Below are positions 13,001-26,600 of a stretch of DNA of 64,000 bases, one piece after another; the first letter of the stretch is position 1, and each line of letters opens with the position of its first letter. The notes below the pieces were generated by a model, which made no database searches, was not told the DNA's origin, and saw only the letters and a list, made by a program, of their open reading frames with translations. A program made the translations under genes and the position numbers. The stretch comes from Saturnia japonica. Lineage: Eukaryota; Arthropoda; Insecta; Lepidoptera; Saturniidae. The stretch covers positions 15,150,501 to 15,214,500 of the forward strand of contig CM065321.1 in assembly GCA_033032175.1 (NCBI GenBank). The letters are read 5' to 3'.

Positions 13001-15490
13001 ACTAGAGAAGTATGTTTCATTTTCCATTTAATACATGGATGCAATTACAGATATGCTTTACAGAATACGCCATTTCTGTTCCGTTGAACATTCATTCAGG
13101 CTTTAGTTTATTCTATTTTATTGTTGTTCATTTATTTATTTTTAATAACAAGTAGTATTTTGTGATGCTTATTATTTACATCAATATAAAGATATACCTT
13201 TGTACCATTATTAATTTCATATACAAAAATATATTATTAACAGGCACATTCAAAAGATACGCTTATACAATTTACAAATCAAAGACAAAATGTATAGTTA
13301 TTTGGTATAATTATAACCGTGAAATATTTATATCACTGCTATTTCACATGTTAAGATTATTGTCACCGTGGCTGCATTTATTTCCGCCTACGATATGATA
13401 TAACTATAGGCGAACTATTTCTAAATGTGACCTCTAAAGTCTTGCGGTAGGAATAGAAAAAAAAAGGAATTTAATGTTACTAACTTGTGGGACTCCCACG
13501 CAAACGACCTCTTTTAGCAGGCGTATGAATTATGCGAATTGTAAAGTAAATTATTCGTTCTTGCGATCATTCTGAAATGAAATCATACTCTTGCCATTTA
13601 AAGAAGGCGTATTGTAGTATATCATATGAAAAATAGCAGTAACACATGAAATCTTCCACGTTTAAAAGGACTATTTAAAGTACCACGGTGAGAAGTGAAA
13701 AAGTCAGCTATAGCTGATTCATGTCTCTAAAAGGACAAGTTTAGTGTCAAATTCTTAACCACTTGGTTAAGCAAATATTACGAATTTATCTTGTTTTTAA
13801 CTTATCCAATCCCGACAGCGTTTCATCTGATAATAATTGTAGTAAAGAACAGAGACTAAAGACGAGACATAAGGATCGTTCGACAGCTGTCACAATTATT
13901 TCAACCTTAACATACCACTGCGAAAACCGCCTAAGTCAAAAAAAGAAAATCAATTATATGTCACACGCAAAACACCACGTCTCCTATATTTAAAGCTATA
14001 ATTATAGGAAATCGTAAGTATATCACATATACAAATATTTTTATGATAAAAATATTATAGTATTATTTATTATAAGGCTCAAAACTGTAACAACATTTTC
14101 AAACAGAACATTCGAGAAGACATAAATAAAATAAGAAAATATTATAGTAAAATTCAATAAAAACCTTTTCGTTTTATTTGAAGTAATCAATCTCTTGTTC
14201 GCTTCGCTCCCGTGTCAAGCATTTTTGTTTTTAAATAATAGCTCGGGTGAACTGCTGATTATCTTAGGCCAGACGGAATTTCGAACAATTACAACAAGTA
14301 TTATTTAGCGTCAACAGAAACGATAACGCTTTTTACTGCATACCACGGTACGGGGTGTAGGGTAAAAGACACGTTCATTCTAAGGTAACAAAAGAAAGGG
14401 CTAACAAAATTCGTGGGAAATAAACATAGTCCTATTATTGCCCGGTTAACTATTCATATTGTAAAAACTGGATACATTCAATAAATACGAAAAACATGTT
14501 TATGTTTCTACAATATGTCTTGTCTTCTTCCCTTTTTGTTAATACCAAGAAGAATAAACATTGTTACAACTTTTAAGTAATAATAAAAACATTATGTTAA
14601 TTTTCTTAATTTCTGGAGAAAATGGTAAAAATGTAAATATTCCCTACGCTCAAAGATAATTGTCTGAAATTGCGCCTATAATATGAACAACAGTTTATAA
14701 CAGCCTTTTAATACGACGCTGCATTATATAATAATGCAGTGACCGCTTAGTAACAGACCAAATGTATGCCAATTTACTACTAACTCATAAAACAAAAGCT
14801 TATTCACGATGGACGGACAAAAGATTAATTACTCCAAAGCAATTATTTCATACTTCAATATACTTAAGTGACAAAAATGAAAACTGATAAAATAAGTTTT
14901 AAAATTGGGGCATATAAATAATAATTAGGAATTCGATTAAAAATGTATTAAAATATCTAGTTGATGTTATAGTATATCATTTTTTTTTTATTTATTTAAA
15001 ATTAACATTACAAAATGTACAAATAAAAACAATAATAATAGCCCAATCGTATCTTACAAAACGATGTTATATAGAGAAAGCAAAGTTACGAATTGTTAAA
15101 TCACAGTACATTGTTATAGGTACACTCTAAGAAAATTGTTTGTTTAAATTGAAACATACGTCTTAACCGCAAGAATAGCGACGAGAGAGGTAAGATTTAT
15201 TATTATAAAAGGAAACAAAAATCCCACTGCAAATATATTATTACAAATATATTATTCTATTTTTTTTCATTTTATTTCATTCTCAGTTGTCGTACTTAAA
15301 TATTATCTAGCCTATATCACTCCCATAATTAAAACAAATTTAACGACACCTCGTATGCTAAAATACATCAATCCATTTAGGCTACAGAACGTGCCAAAGA
15401 ATTAGTTATACATGCTCGAAAAACATAATCCTCCTTTTTCGCAGTCGGGTAAAAACTATTGATTGGAATGAATTCGTGCTTTTTGATAAC
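10060..15490. other. AT-rich intergenic stretch without recognisable genes
   Basis: Very AT-rich. Contains a (TA)9-type run at about 12001-12018 and clustered CGATTATG/CATAATCG words at 11085-11370 that suggest an old palindromic hAT-like end (...ATAATCGCCCACCTCTA). Short open frames here have no family resemblance. Confidence 0.6.
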
Positions 15491-15499
15491 AATTCAATC

Positions 15500-15745
15500 A
15501 CCTTGTAAACTAAGCAAGCCAAGCTAATACTGGTTCTCAAGTGCAGTTGCCGGAACACACCTATTGCTGTATGGCGACAGATCTAGCCAGGCGGGCATTA
15601 GAAAAAGCCCTACCCACCATGTTATGATTTCATCACGATGTTTTCCTTCACCGCAAGCTCAGGCTCACTGCAGGGATTCGAACTTACGTGGATTAACGCG
15701 AAATCCGTACACGCTACCAACTGTGCCATCGTTGCTTAAGTCGGC
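15500..15745 (-). repeat. SINE family B, copy 3
   Basis: TCTCAAGTGCAGTTGCCGGA, ACACCTATTGCTGTATGGCG, and the reverse-complement B box GGGATTCGAACTTACGTGG with the tRNA-like arm to about 15735. Confidence 0.7.
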
Positions 15746-15864
15746 CCACGAAATATAAGCCATTTCAAACGCCAAGTAATCAACAATGACGTACGATTCC
15801 CAAAACATGAAAGTACGATTTCCCCGTACCGTCAGCAAATATACTAAGTTTACTGAAATAACAT

Positions 15865-16108
15865 AACTTACTATCACGCCTGTATCCCCGAAGGGTTTGG
15901 CAGAGGTGTACTAATGTACACCCACAGTTCACCGGATATGTTTTTTTTTGGGTCTCATGCAATAGGCTCGTATTGCTATTGGGTACAAAGCCAAACTCCG
16001 AGCTGTCATAGAAAACCCCAATAACACTTTGCTCGACCTGGGAATTGAACCCAGGACCTCGACCATAGCAGTCGCGCTTACGACCACTAGGCTAATAAAA
16101 TGAAAACC
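15865..16108 (-). repeat. tRNA-derived SINE, family A, copy 2
   Basis: Reverse orientation, ending with GACCACTAGGCTAATAAAAT at the tRNA-like head; B box GGGAATTGAACCCAGGACC on the plus strand. Nearly complete. Confidence 0.8.
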
Positions 16109-16477
16109 CCAAACACACCCTTTTATTGAGACCATTCCAATAAGCCTTTACTGTAAGTTGGTTATTCCAGATGATGCTGCAAAATCAGGTACAAACTTCT
16201 CATTTTCTTCTAATATCATTGGAGTTACAGAATACCAAATTTAGACTCGATCAAACCTGTGGAATATGCTCACATCCCTTCATCAACTAGAAAAGAGCTG
16301 ATAATCTTCAAACGGCTGAACAGATTTTCTTAATTCATGCCTAAGAACACTCTCGATCAAGTCACCTTTCTAGCAAAAGAAACTAAATCAAATTCGGTAC
16401 AGCAGTTCGGGAACTACGATGCCACACAGAAACTTATAACAGTTAAAAAATAAGGAAATTCACGCCAAAATCGAAAA

Positions 16478-16755
16478 AGCGTCGTTAGCCTAGTGGTCGT
16501 AAGCGCGACTGCTACGATCGAGGTCCTTGGTTCGAATCCCAGGTCAAGCAAAGTGTTATTGGGTTTTTCCTATGAAATTCTCAGTAGCAGCTTTGAGTTT
16601 GGCTTCGTGCCCGATTAATGGCTATAGGCTCGCCTAGGTCTAGGTTTAGGTCCCTAGGCAAAGGGACCTAAAAACATACTCGGCGAACTGTGGCTGTACA
16701 TTAGTACACCTCTGCCTAAACCTTCAGGGAGTACAGGCGTAATGGTATGTACTCG
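16478..16755 (+). repeat. tRNA-derived SINE, family A, copy 3 (most complete)
   Basis: Head TTAGCCTAGTGGTCGTAAGC, B box GGTTCGAATCCCAGG, body AAAGTGTTATTGGGTTTTTC and TGTGCCCGA-like GTGCCCGATTAATGGC, tail CATTAGTACACCTCTGCC. Opposite in orientation to copy 2, 370 bases away, so the two can pair. Confidence 0.8.
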
Positions 16756-17516
16756 AAACAGTATATGAAGTCAATATTCCACCGACCTTAACCCCATTAA
16801 TCACTACTTTATATACAAGGAAATAACGTCTCAAATTACTCGTAATGGTTGCTTTTGTTTTCGTATACGATATTTTGCATGACGTCCGCACCCGGATTCT
16901 CTTGCTCATTCATCGTGACGTAATATTAAAACTCTTCATTTTACTTAAAAACCCAGTAACAACATAATAACATATCAACACAGAATCAAAGAGATTCGCA
17001 AGTTAACCTGTACACTAAATGAATTTCCGAGAACATTTTTTTTTACCGTCCACTTTTTCGCTTTACGTAACGCGTGTGCTGTAAGCGCGACCGTCTTGTG
17101 GTTTACGGGACGTGTGACAGCGGGTGTACACGGATATACACGGTACTGAGACAATAATACCCTATATCTTAAGATCAAAATATTATGCATATTATTGTAA
17201 CTGTGTTATTTGGAAATAATAAAAAAATAATATATAAGATGATTGAAATTCATTGCAAATAACATAATAGGCCCGTTACCGTATTCCAATATCCATTCGA
17301 ATAAAATACAGTTTCTCGATGTTTGTCAACAATTAAAAATCGATATCTATTTAAAAGCTTCCAAAAGAAGCGGTAAAATTAACAAAAGAATTAATCACAA
17401 TACTGAGGAATTATTGGTTTGTACAACTATAAGCTATATCCGAGTACCATATAACAATGTACCATTATTCAAAGAGTATACAATTCGATACACTTTTAAC
17501 AAAGTGTAACGTATCT

Positions 17517-17621
17517 TCATAGAGGTATGTACTCCCTGATCTGTTGAACCGTATCCTGATCGGTGGATTGTACTAATCGGTCGAAAGTCTCCGCTCCGAT
17601 TTGACCCTTTAGTGTCTCCAA
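17517..17621 (-). CDS. IPO11: IPO11 coding exon 16 (stop codon)
   Basis: 105 nt, 34 codons plus TGA at 17519-17517. Encodes LETLKGQIGAETFDRLVQST and VQQIREYIPL, equivalent to the vertebrate EQGFQSLMETVDTEIVTQLQ tail; joined to exon 15 it gives a gap-free alignment to the vertebrate end. Acceptor TTTCATTAG. Confidence 0.9.
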   Translation of the reverse strand: METLKGQIGAETFDRLVQSTDQDTVQQIREYIPL

Positions 17622-20600
17622 CTAATGAAAGAAAAACATGACATTGTAAGGAACAAAAATATAGGACGAGACATTAAAAAAAAACACATAAAAACTATTA
17701 TTACTTTTAAGTTGACTTGATTGAATTAAGTTCAGCAGTTATACTGGTCTTTGTTTTTTTTTTTATTTATGCGCTACTTATATAACTCAAAAAAATCGTA
17801 TGCGACCTCCTCTACAAAATGTAATATTTAACTTTAAAAATTCAGGATACTTATAATGTCAACCATAGGCTATTTAAACGACGAGAAAAAAAATAGAAAA
17901 TGATTTTTTTTGTTACCATTTTGCTATTTAAAAAATTCTTTAGCGACCTTTTAATTATTTTTTAATCAAGTTGATTTTTTGTGAGAAATACAATTTTTTT
18001 TGTGTTTGTGGTTTTACAGCTGTGCTCGCTCATGGTAGATCAGGAGTTGTCGAGCTCTGAGAGACCACATAAGATGGTTTGTATTGCTGGCGACTGCTAA
18101 GGAGGTCAAATCGTGCTGGCGACTGCTAAGGGCAGATCGTGATGGCGGCTGCTAAGAGCAGATCATGATGGCGACTGCTAAGGGCAGATCGTGATGGCGG
18201 CTGCTAAGAGCAGATCATGATGGCGACTGCTAAAGGCAGATCGTGCCGTCGACTGCTCCGGCAGGTCGCGCTGACATGCAAATGTGCTATAGATCAATAA
18301 AGATTGATACCATTTGTGCGATTTGTGGCTACGGACCACCAGTAAAGAGAATGATGTAATAACAGACCACTAGAGGTTGGCGCACAAATTATATAAGCCG
18401 GTAACGACCGGCCTAAAGTTCCCAATTTCGGTGAAGCTGTAAAAGCCGCAGCGGCTCTGTTTTTGGATGGGGCCCCTAAGGATAACAGTGTAGTCAGTTC
18501 GAAAAAAATAAATACAAAATAAAGCCTAAAGTTCATTCTCGCTCGAACTATAGGACGAGTAGTACTCCGTGATTCATAGTCCATAATTTATAATACGCGA
18601 CTGAAAGTTTATTATACGTAAAGTAATAAAGTTAACAGTATAGACAATCCAAAAAAAAAATTTAGTTGTTTCCATATCTCTCTGTTTATAGCTAAATAAC
18701 TATTCCTACGTCTATTTTGCGTTAGAGACGTTACATAAATCGTTGCACTGCAATTCGACCTTGGAATTATAAAAAAAAATATACAGTTGTATTGATATAC
18801 CTGGTGATGGGTGACGGCGCGCAAGTCGATAGAGTAGGCGGGGTGCAAGTGCGCGAGCCGACGCTGTCGGAGCTCGTGGGGCGTGTCGCCAGGCTCCGTG
18901 CCCTCCCCCCACCGAGCCGCACCTCCGCGACCTTCGAGCGGCGACGGCGGCCGCGACCCCGGCGGCGCTACCAGACCGCTGGGTACAAATATTCTCTTTA
19001 ACATACACATCATCTCAGGTGGTATAGGACACGACAATAGGCAACCGGAAAACTTTTCAGAAAATATTAATTGTAAATTATTAGCCGCACGGGTACAATT
19101 TACAAAGTGGTCCATTTTATGTTTAAAAAAGCTTAATTTAGGGTGTATCTCTTTAATATTAATAGTTCATAAATGCCTCATTAGTCTAGTGGTCATAAAC
19201 ACGACTGCTGGGTTCGAGGTCCTCGAAGTCGCAAGTAATTTTGAATTCGTGATATCTTCTACGGTATGCATTTAAATGGAAAACTGTAAAGGATAATTTT
19301 AATCTACATGAAATGCCCAAGTTGTCTAAATTTATCCGGATAAAGGTTAATTATTGAATTGGAGATAATAGCTTGGCAAATAACGAAATATTATTAGGAT
19401 AAGGAGATAAACATAATGCAATCGCGGACTCTTTTTAAGCTTTTTGAAGAACTACGATTCTTTAGATTATTTTGATGTATTTCATAAGGTTTAGCCAGCG
19501 TAATCTATGTAAGCGCCCGAAAATTATTTTTTGAAGATTTGATTACTACTAATTAAATTTTCTCTACTATACAAAAACGTAATTGAAATGTATTGTCTAA
19601 ATAAATATCAGTAAAAATATTTCTAATTTATAATGAAAACCGCATTAAAATCCGTTGCGTAGTTTAAAAGATCTAAGCGTACATAGGAACAGACAGCGGG
19701 AAGTGACTTTGCTTTTTAAACTATATATAGTAGATGTTAACGATCATTTTTAAGTTGACGCGCAAACGATACTGCAGAGCTCGTGACGTCATACGTGGAG
19801 TCGGCAGTAAGTAAACGCCCACCTACAGAAGGTCACGGCTAAATAATCTTGTGTTGAGTTCCCGGGTGTGAGTAGGGTTTCCAGAGCTCCTTGGGGTCCC
19901 TACCCTACCTTGGGGTCCTTGGGGTTCAAGGTCGGCAACGCTCTAGTGATGCCTAAGGAATTCCAAGCGTCCATAAACTATGGTAGGCGCTTACTATCGG
20001 GCGAGCCGTATGCCTTTTTGCCACCTTTGTAGTATAAAAAATTATATTAAAAAAAAACGCAAAAATTATAAGGAAAAAAAAGATGCCAGCTCAAGTTAAC
20101 CAATTGGATAACGTTCGCTTACACACGAATGACGTCATGTGCTGTTTATCGGTGTCTCGTTTTATATGAGAACAGCACAAAATATACGATCTTAGTTATT
20201 AGCTTGGTTATGAAGCTTCGCTCACATGGACCACATAATGCCATTGATCGGGCACAAGCGTGAATCTTGCTTCCCCGGTCCCGGTTATATTAAAGACAAA
20301 AATACTTAATGTGGGTATTCCTTAGAAGATAGACAAAGACTCTCGCTGACTTTTTAGGAGGTCTTTTTTAACGTCTACAATTATGTAGTACATTAACATG
20401 ATATATCTTTTATGGTTTACTCAGCGTAAGCCATATAAACGCTCGAATTGATTCACCGTCACCAGTTTTATGTAATTTGCGCAGAACCCTACTTCTTTTT
20501 TAAAATAAAAGTAGCCAATTTATTCTTCATGCCATCAGCCATCTACCATTGAAAGTCCCGTCAAAGTAGACAAACAAACATACAGACAGAGAAACAAAAA

Positions 20601-23600
20601 TTATCATATTGTTTTTTGTTACCTTCACATATGTATATGCATACATTCCGTAAGAAACAGACACTTCAATTTTATTAAAGATTATTAATTGTGTAGATTG
20701 ACTAGTACAATAAATTTTATTGTTTCTATGTTAGTTTTTTTATTTTTTTTGCATAAGGAATATTTGGTGTGCCTTTGTACTATGTCTGTGATTATTACGA
20801 TGTCCGTCATAAGTGCCTTGGCATTCAGATCGAATGGCTTGCGATCGTATTTTATGGCCTTGCATGGCCCATTGTGTACTTACTGTTGCTTTTACTACAT
20901 ATAACAGTATGTTTCGGCATTAAATAAACGGACAGATATTGTACACCTGGCTTCATATTTCATTACACCTTTTGCAGTTGAATCTGAACACCGACCAAGT
21001 TCCAATCCAGGCATAGTGTTGTCACTTTCTTTTGCTACTATAAAAAATTGTCAATCTTCTAAAACTAATCATTATATTAATACGTGAAGAAAAACTTTGT
21101 ACCCCTTTTTAAGCGTAATGCGTACACAGAAGACAGTGAGATTTACCATGGTTAAAGTTTATATGGAGAAGGAGTGCAGAAAGTTAAAATTTATCTATAA
21201 TATCTGTTACTAATGTATTACATTTAATTAATTAATACTGCGAATATTAAACCGGCCAGTGCCATTGAACTTAGACCTCCCAATTGACATTGTCACTCCA
21301 TGAAAACTGACAATATTCATTGTTTAGGTTCATACTGCAAATGTCAAACAGAAAATAGTCTATGATTAAAAAGTCGCTTGTCGAATTTCGATCATTGGAC
21401 GACCGCTAGTTATTATAAATTTTCGTAGTAAAGTGAAAAATTGACCTTCATAATAATGATTGCCAAAAGTCTGTACAGTTATTTAAAAAAAAAAAAGTTC
21501 AATTAAAAAACAACTCACTCGACGTAAGAGCCGACGTACTCTGTCTTCATGACATCATTCAATACCTCCGTCAAGTTCAGGAGTATGGCGGAGAACTTGG
21601 AGAGCACGGTCGGATTCTGCGTCGTCAGTAGAGCAGCCAGCCCTAGACCTAGAGGAGAGAACCCTCAATCAGTGACATATTTTCGTTATTTCGGTAAAGT
21701 GGCCACGTGAATATCCGTTGTTAAACTTATAATGCAAGTACACATTCTAGAAATTGGTGAATTACTTCCAAGATATCTCTTTCGGAAAGGGGCAAGTAAT
21801 GAAGTCATAACTGGACGAGGATAACTATAGTCGAAAAAGTTCGCGCGCGACCGTCCCATGTGATGCGAGTGACGTTGGCGGGGACAAGGTAGCATGCCGT
21901 TACGTCACTACAGTACAATAAAGTAAACAATATGTTGCCACGGCAATGTTCTTGAAATAATTATGTAAAGCCGCTCGGTAGATAAACGCGCATTGGGGCT
22001 GCTCTTTGTCTGTATTTCTTGGGTTACCCCTACTTACGTACGTATTTGATAATCCTATATTAAAATGTCATTATCTTGTCACCAAAATATATTATCTACT
22101 AGAAATATTGTAAGTTTTAATTTAAATTATTTGTACTTCGGTTTTATTTGTTGTTTCAAAAGTGATTATGAGGTAGTAAGAAGTAAATGTATTTTTTTTT
22201 TTTAAAGTAATATAATTTTTGAAGTGAAACTTCTTTGCGCGCATGGTGGTAAAATTTTACGGATGCAACGCGTCACGAAAATGTGAAACGTTTTGTGAGA
22301 GTAAGGGAGAGAGCGATTAAGTGAGAGTGAGAAAGGGCGAACGTAGCATGAAGCACGTAGCCATGGAGACAATGTATAAACACTGAGTTAAATTTATAAA
22401 TAAACATTTTGTGATAAATTTGTAAATCGTCCTATACTAAGCAGTTGTTCAGAGTAAGTAATATATTTGTTATCTTTTTTATGTTAATTCGTATGAAGGT
22501 TAGGAAGTTTTAATATTTACAAATAATATGTGGCATTTTAATTTGTCACTGGTCATTTAAGAATTTAATATACTTAATATTTTAATGTCAATTAAATACA
22601 TTAAATTTCTAACATATCTTCCTTTTTCCTCCCTCTAAGTCTCGGAAATTTAAAGCTTTAGATTAGTATAAATATAAATGAGATTTAAAAATTAGTTTGC
22701 CAATGAAGTTTCACTTCTGACCTGTGTACTTTGTACGCACGCTCTTTTTTTGCTTAAAGTTTAATAAATCAAAAACAATTTTAAATTCTAGGAAGTAAGT
22801 AAAATAATATTTCGTCACTAGCTATAAACTGCGTTTATAAGTTTCATTTCGGTCGTTTGTAGGAAGGTGTAATACTGTTTACTTCAGTGTACTGTAACTT
22901 GCGCGCCTACGTTATGCCATTGCACGCGCTTCCCTTCCCCGCTACATAACCCACCCCCGTTATCGTCAGTTATACCTCGTCCCCGCCAACGTCTGTCGGA
23001 AACATAGGACGGTCGCGCACGAACTTGTATGACTATAATAGGTAACCTGTAATTAATTTTTTGAAAGATTTCTGGATCGCACTTATCACTAGGGCATCGA
23101 GCCCGGGTTTACCCGGACCGAAAAAACCCGTGATTTCCCGGTTCTGTGGATTACAAAAAAACCCGGGTTTGATTTTTAAAACTCGGGTTTTTCGGTTTTT
23201 TTTAATACTTTTGTTTTTGTTATTTATTATGTTTAAGCCACTTCGAATGCAATAATAAGTAAATGGAATAAAAACACGCTTTGATAAATTATTATTTATT
23301 ATGTAAAAAGTAGCTTCGTTGCTACGTTCCTACCAATAAAACAAGCCATGCAAGTTAAATAGAACGCGCGCGTCCATCTCAGGACATGAATGAGGTGAAG
23401 TGTGGAGCTGTGGAGTGGGGAGGGTGTAGCGAAGCTCGTCGCGCGTTTCGCGGGTGATGAATACCTCCGCCATTTTGTTTAGTTAGTCTGCCATAAGTAT
23501 TCGACGCGCCAGCACGAGCGGCGTGAACGTGAGGAGTGTTATATGTAGTGTTAGGTGACGCTCTTTATAGGTGAGTATCTACTAAATTAATTTTGTTATT

Positions 23601-26600
23601 CAATAAAACGTAACTTACAGTTTTAGCTTGTTGTTCTAGGATTCTAATGTAACTAATCCAATTATTTGATATATTGACGTGATGTCGTCCGCCACTCGTC
23701 GCGCTATTTTTAGGTGTATTTGAATTTATTTTTTTGGTATTTATATCCGATTTTTATTGCTAATATTTTAATGTAATACTAGCGCTAACTAACCATGAAT
23801 AGGTAAGGCCTCGTAGCCGTTGCCTGCAAGCATTACATCGTGAAAAAATACGATTGCTATTATTATAATAAAACTAAGTTTGCTTTCAGATGTATCCCCT
23901 TCGTTGACTATAAATCAATGAGACATGGATTTTAGAGTAGTAACTAGTAAGGAAGGAGACAACACATCTGTTTGACACTATTTTCTCAGAAACAAAAATG
24001 AAGCTAAATGTAAAACATGCCAAAAAGTATTGAAATCAGCCGGTGGTAGTACTAGCAGTCTACTAAGACATTTAAAGAATATTCACACGGTTGATATAGA
24101 GGCTGCAAGGCATTCAACAATCGAAACAACCGCTCAAGGTAGTGCATCTTCTTCAAAAGAAATTCCCGAAGCGCCAAAAAAGAAAACTAAGTTGACACAC
24201 TATTTTGCTTACTTAATTACTTATGTACTTAATTGCTTAATTACTGATGCAAACCCAAGTATGCAGGTTATGGTGTCTCGTATGGCTGCAGTTGATGGAA
24301 TTCCTCTTAGAACGTTCTCTAAATCTCAAGATTTAAAGTACCTTTTTGAAAAGACCGGCAACAAATTACCCACTACTGCAATTGCAATTGCAATTGCAAC
24401 ACAACTGCAATTTAAATTATATTAGAATAGTAGAATAGAAGACTAGAACTATTCGTTAATGAGAAGAAGAGTTTTATTAATGTTAAAATTATTTGTGATA
24501 CTACAAAAATGTCTTTTGAAGATATTATTTTTATTAGCTTTTAAATACAATAAGTGAATGTTACCAAAATAATTCATTTAATGTTAAAAGTAATCTCTGC
24601 AAGTCTGTGATTTAAAAAAGACTAGATTACTTACTAAGTTTTAAGATATTCTGAAGAAAAAATAAATCTTTATCACTTTTTTAAACATTAAAACTGTTTT
24701 TATAATTTGTAAAGTACTGTTTAATTTATTTAAATTCTTCCTCATCCTTTATATTTTGTACTCATTGTAGGAAATCAATATATAAACGCAGATTAGTGTA
24801 TTTTAAAAAATTACAATAAAAAGATCGAAATGCTCGAAAAAACCGGTCTACCCGGGTTTTGATTACTCTTAAACCCGAAAACCCGGGTTTTCAAAATTGA
24901 ACCGAGTTTCGATGCCCTACTTATCACTCAGTTTATATCATAATTCTTTCTTTCATTTTCTCTCCCTCTCTCTCTCGCTGACCGAGTACTATTTCCGTTC
25001 TTATTGCGTCAGCAACGTTGCGTATACACTGTAATTCGACTTTGAAATTTTACTCGGCGCCTCACCTAAAGAAGTTTTAAATGAAAAATACAATAACTCA
25101 CCAACGACCTTCCATCTCTCCACCTGCGTAACCAGATTCATCTTCTCGGTCCAAACGTTGAGGAACTTGTTGAGGACTTTGTCCGGGTCGGAGTCGTACT
25201 CGGCGAGACCCTGGGCGGCCTCCGCGATCGCCTTGTAGAACAGATCAGTCGACAGCAGTATGACACGCGAGACTAGGCACAGCTGCACTGATAGGACCAT
25301 TGGAAGATCATCGCTCTCTAACAAGCAACTGGAATTATAACATTTCTTGTCTTCAGAACACATTTTCATGTCTGTCTCTTCGATACGTGTTTTTACAATC
25401 GATTTTAAACAGATTTTGCCGATGATCTAGAGTTCTTTAGGGACTCCAAAACAGCTGATCGGCTGGACCGAATTTGATGAATTTTTCAGACAATCTTCAT
25501 ATTAACACAGCGGGTGATCCTGTAAACATTGGTAGAGAGAACGAATCCAAAAATTCGGATTCACAGAAACGCATGGCCGGGTTTACTAGTATAATAATAT
25601 ATACTTGGTGTCTCGTCTGTTTGTCTATTCGATATAAATGTTATAATAGATTTAAAACTATCTCATGTTGATTCTCGTCTGGTTATGTTATGTATTATCT
25701 GATTACGTCATGTCTTGGTTATAATCTCAAGACGTCGATTGCAAAATTTCACACGCACAATATTACAAAGCAGAATATAGAATATAGAATAAAATTTTAA
25801 AAATGATATAATATACCTATCTGTCTATTAGCATGCACCCCACATATTTCATTATCATTTTTTTTTAAATACTTTTTAGTCAACCTTTAAGATCGATTAT
25901 TATTTGTCGATGCAAATAAAATTTAAGTGTCTATTTGTAATGTCAAAATAACCGCTTTTTACTAAATGCATGTGGCATTATGTAAGGCGCTTATAATAAA
26001 AAACTTCCCTTGATTTGTTAAATTTTCAGATTTTTAAATAATAAGAAAATAACACCGGTTACATTTAAATAGTAATCGGTAAATACCGGTTATAATTGTA
26101 ATCGGTTCACATCACTAACAAAGACTTTTTCTTAAAATGTGTCTGCACATTAAAAAAACACTAACTATTTGATAACAAACGTAAAGAAAGGTCCTTAAAA
26201 AATGTTAGGTAAGCATAAAAACACTAACCGTATAGCTCTAATAAGTATGGGCCATATAACTTTGACGCCCAGGAACGCGTTCCTCTCGGGGAAGGTCACG
26301 CTGATGCATATCTCTGCCATCTTGAGCACGGTGATGACGCCCTCCGTCCTCATATCGCTCAGCATGTCCTCGAGCAGGGCCATGCATTTCCCTCCGGCGC
26401 CCGAGAGGAACTCTTCGGGGCACAGGAGGGTATACGCTTGCATTATATACACTACGATGCGGAGATGTTCTGACGATTGTTCTGGAAATAAATCCACATA
26501 CTTAGTCTTGCCATAAATATTGGTACAAGGAAAAAACTTTTTTTTTCTATTGAATAAATCATTTATTACTGTAATGTGTGTTAGTTTATACATTAATATA

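Noticed and set aside
16478..16560. tRNA-like sequence with A and B boxes
   Set aside because: The body and tail shared with five other copies show it is a SINE head, not a functional tRNA gene; no proper acceptor and anticodon arms could be folded by eye.
18088..18272. CRISPR-like repeat array
   Set aside because: Units are directly adjacent without spacers and the window is eukaryotic; it is a minisatellite.
18612..19275. Long overlapping open frames on both strands around 18.6-19.3 kb
   Set aside because: They are chance openness in the GC-rich IPO11 exon 15 and its neighbourhood; only the minus frame that closes phase with exons 14 and 16 is used.
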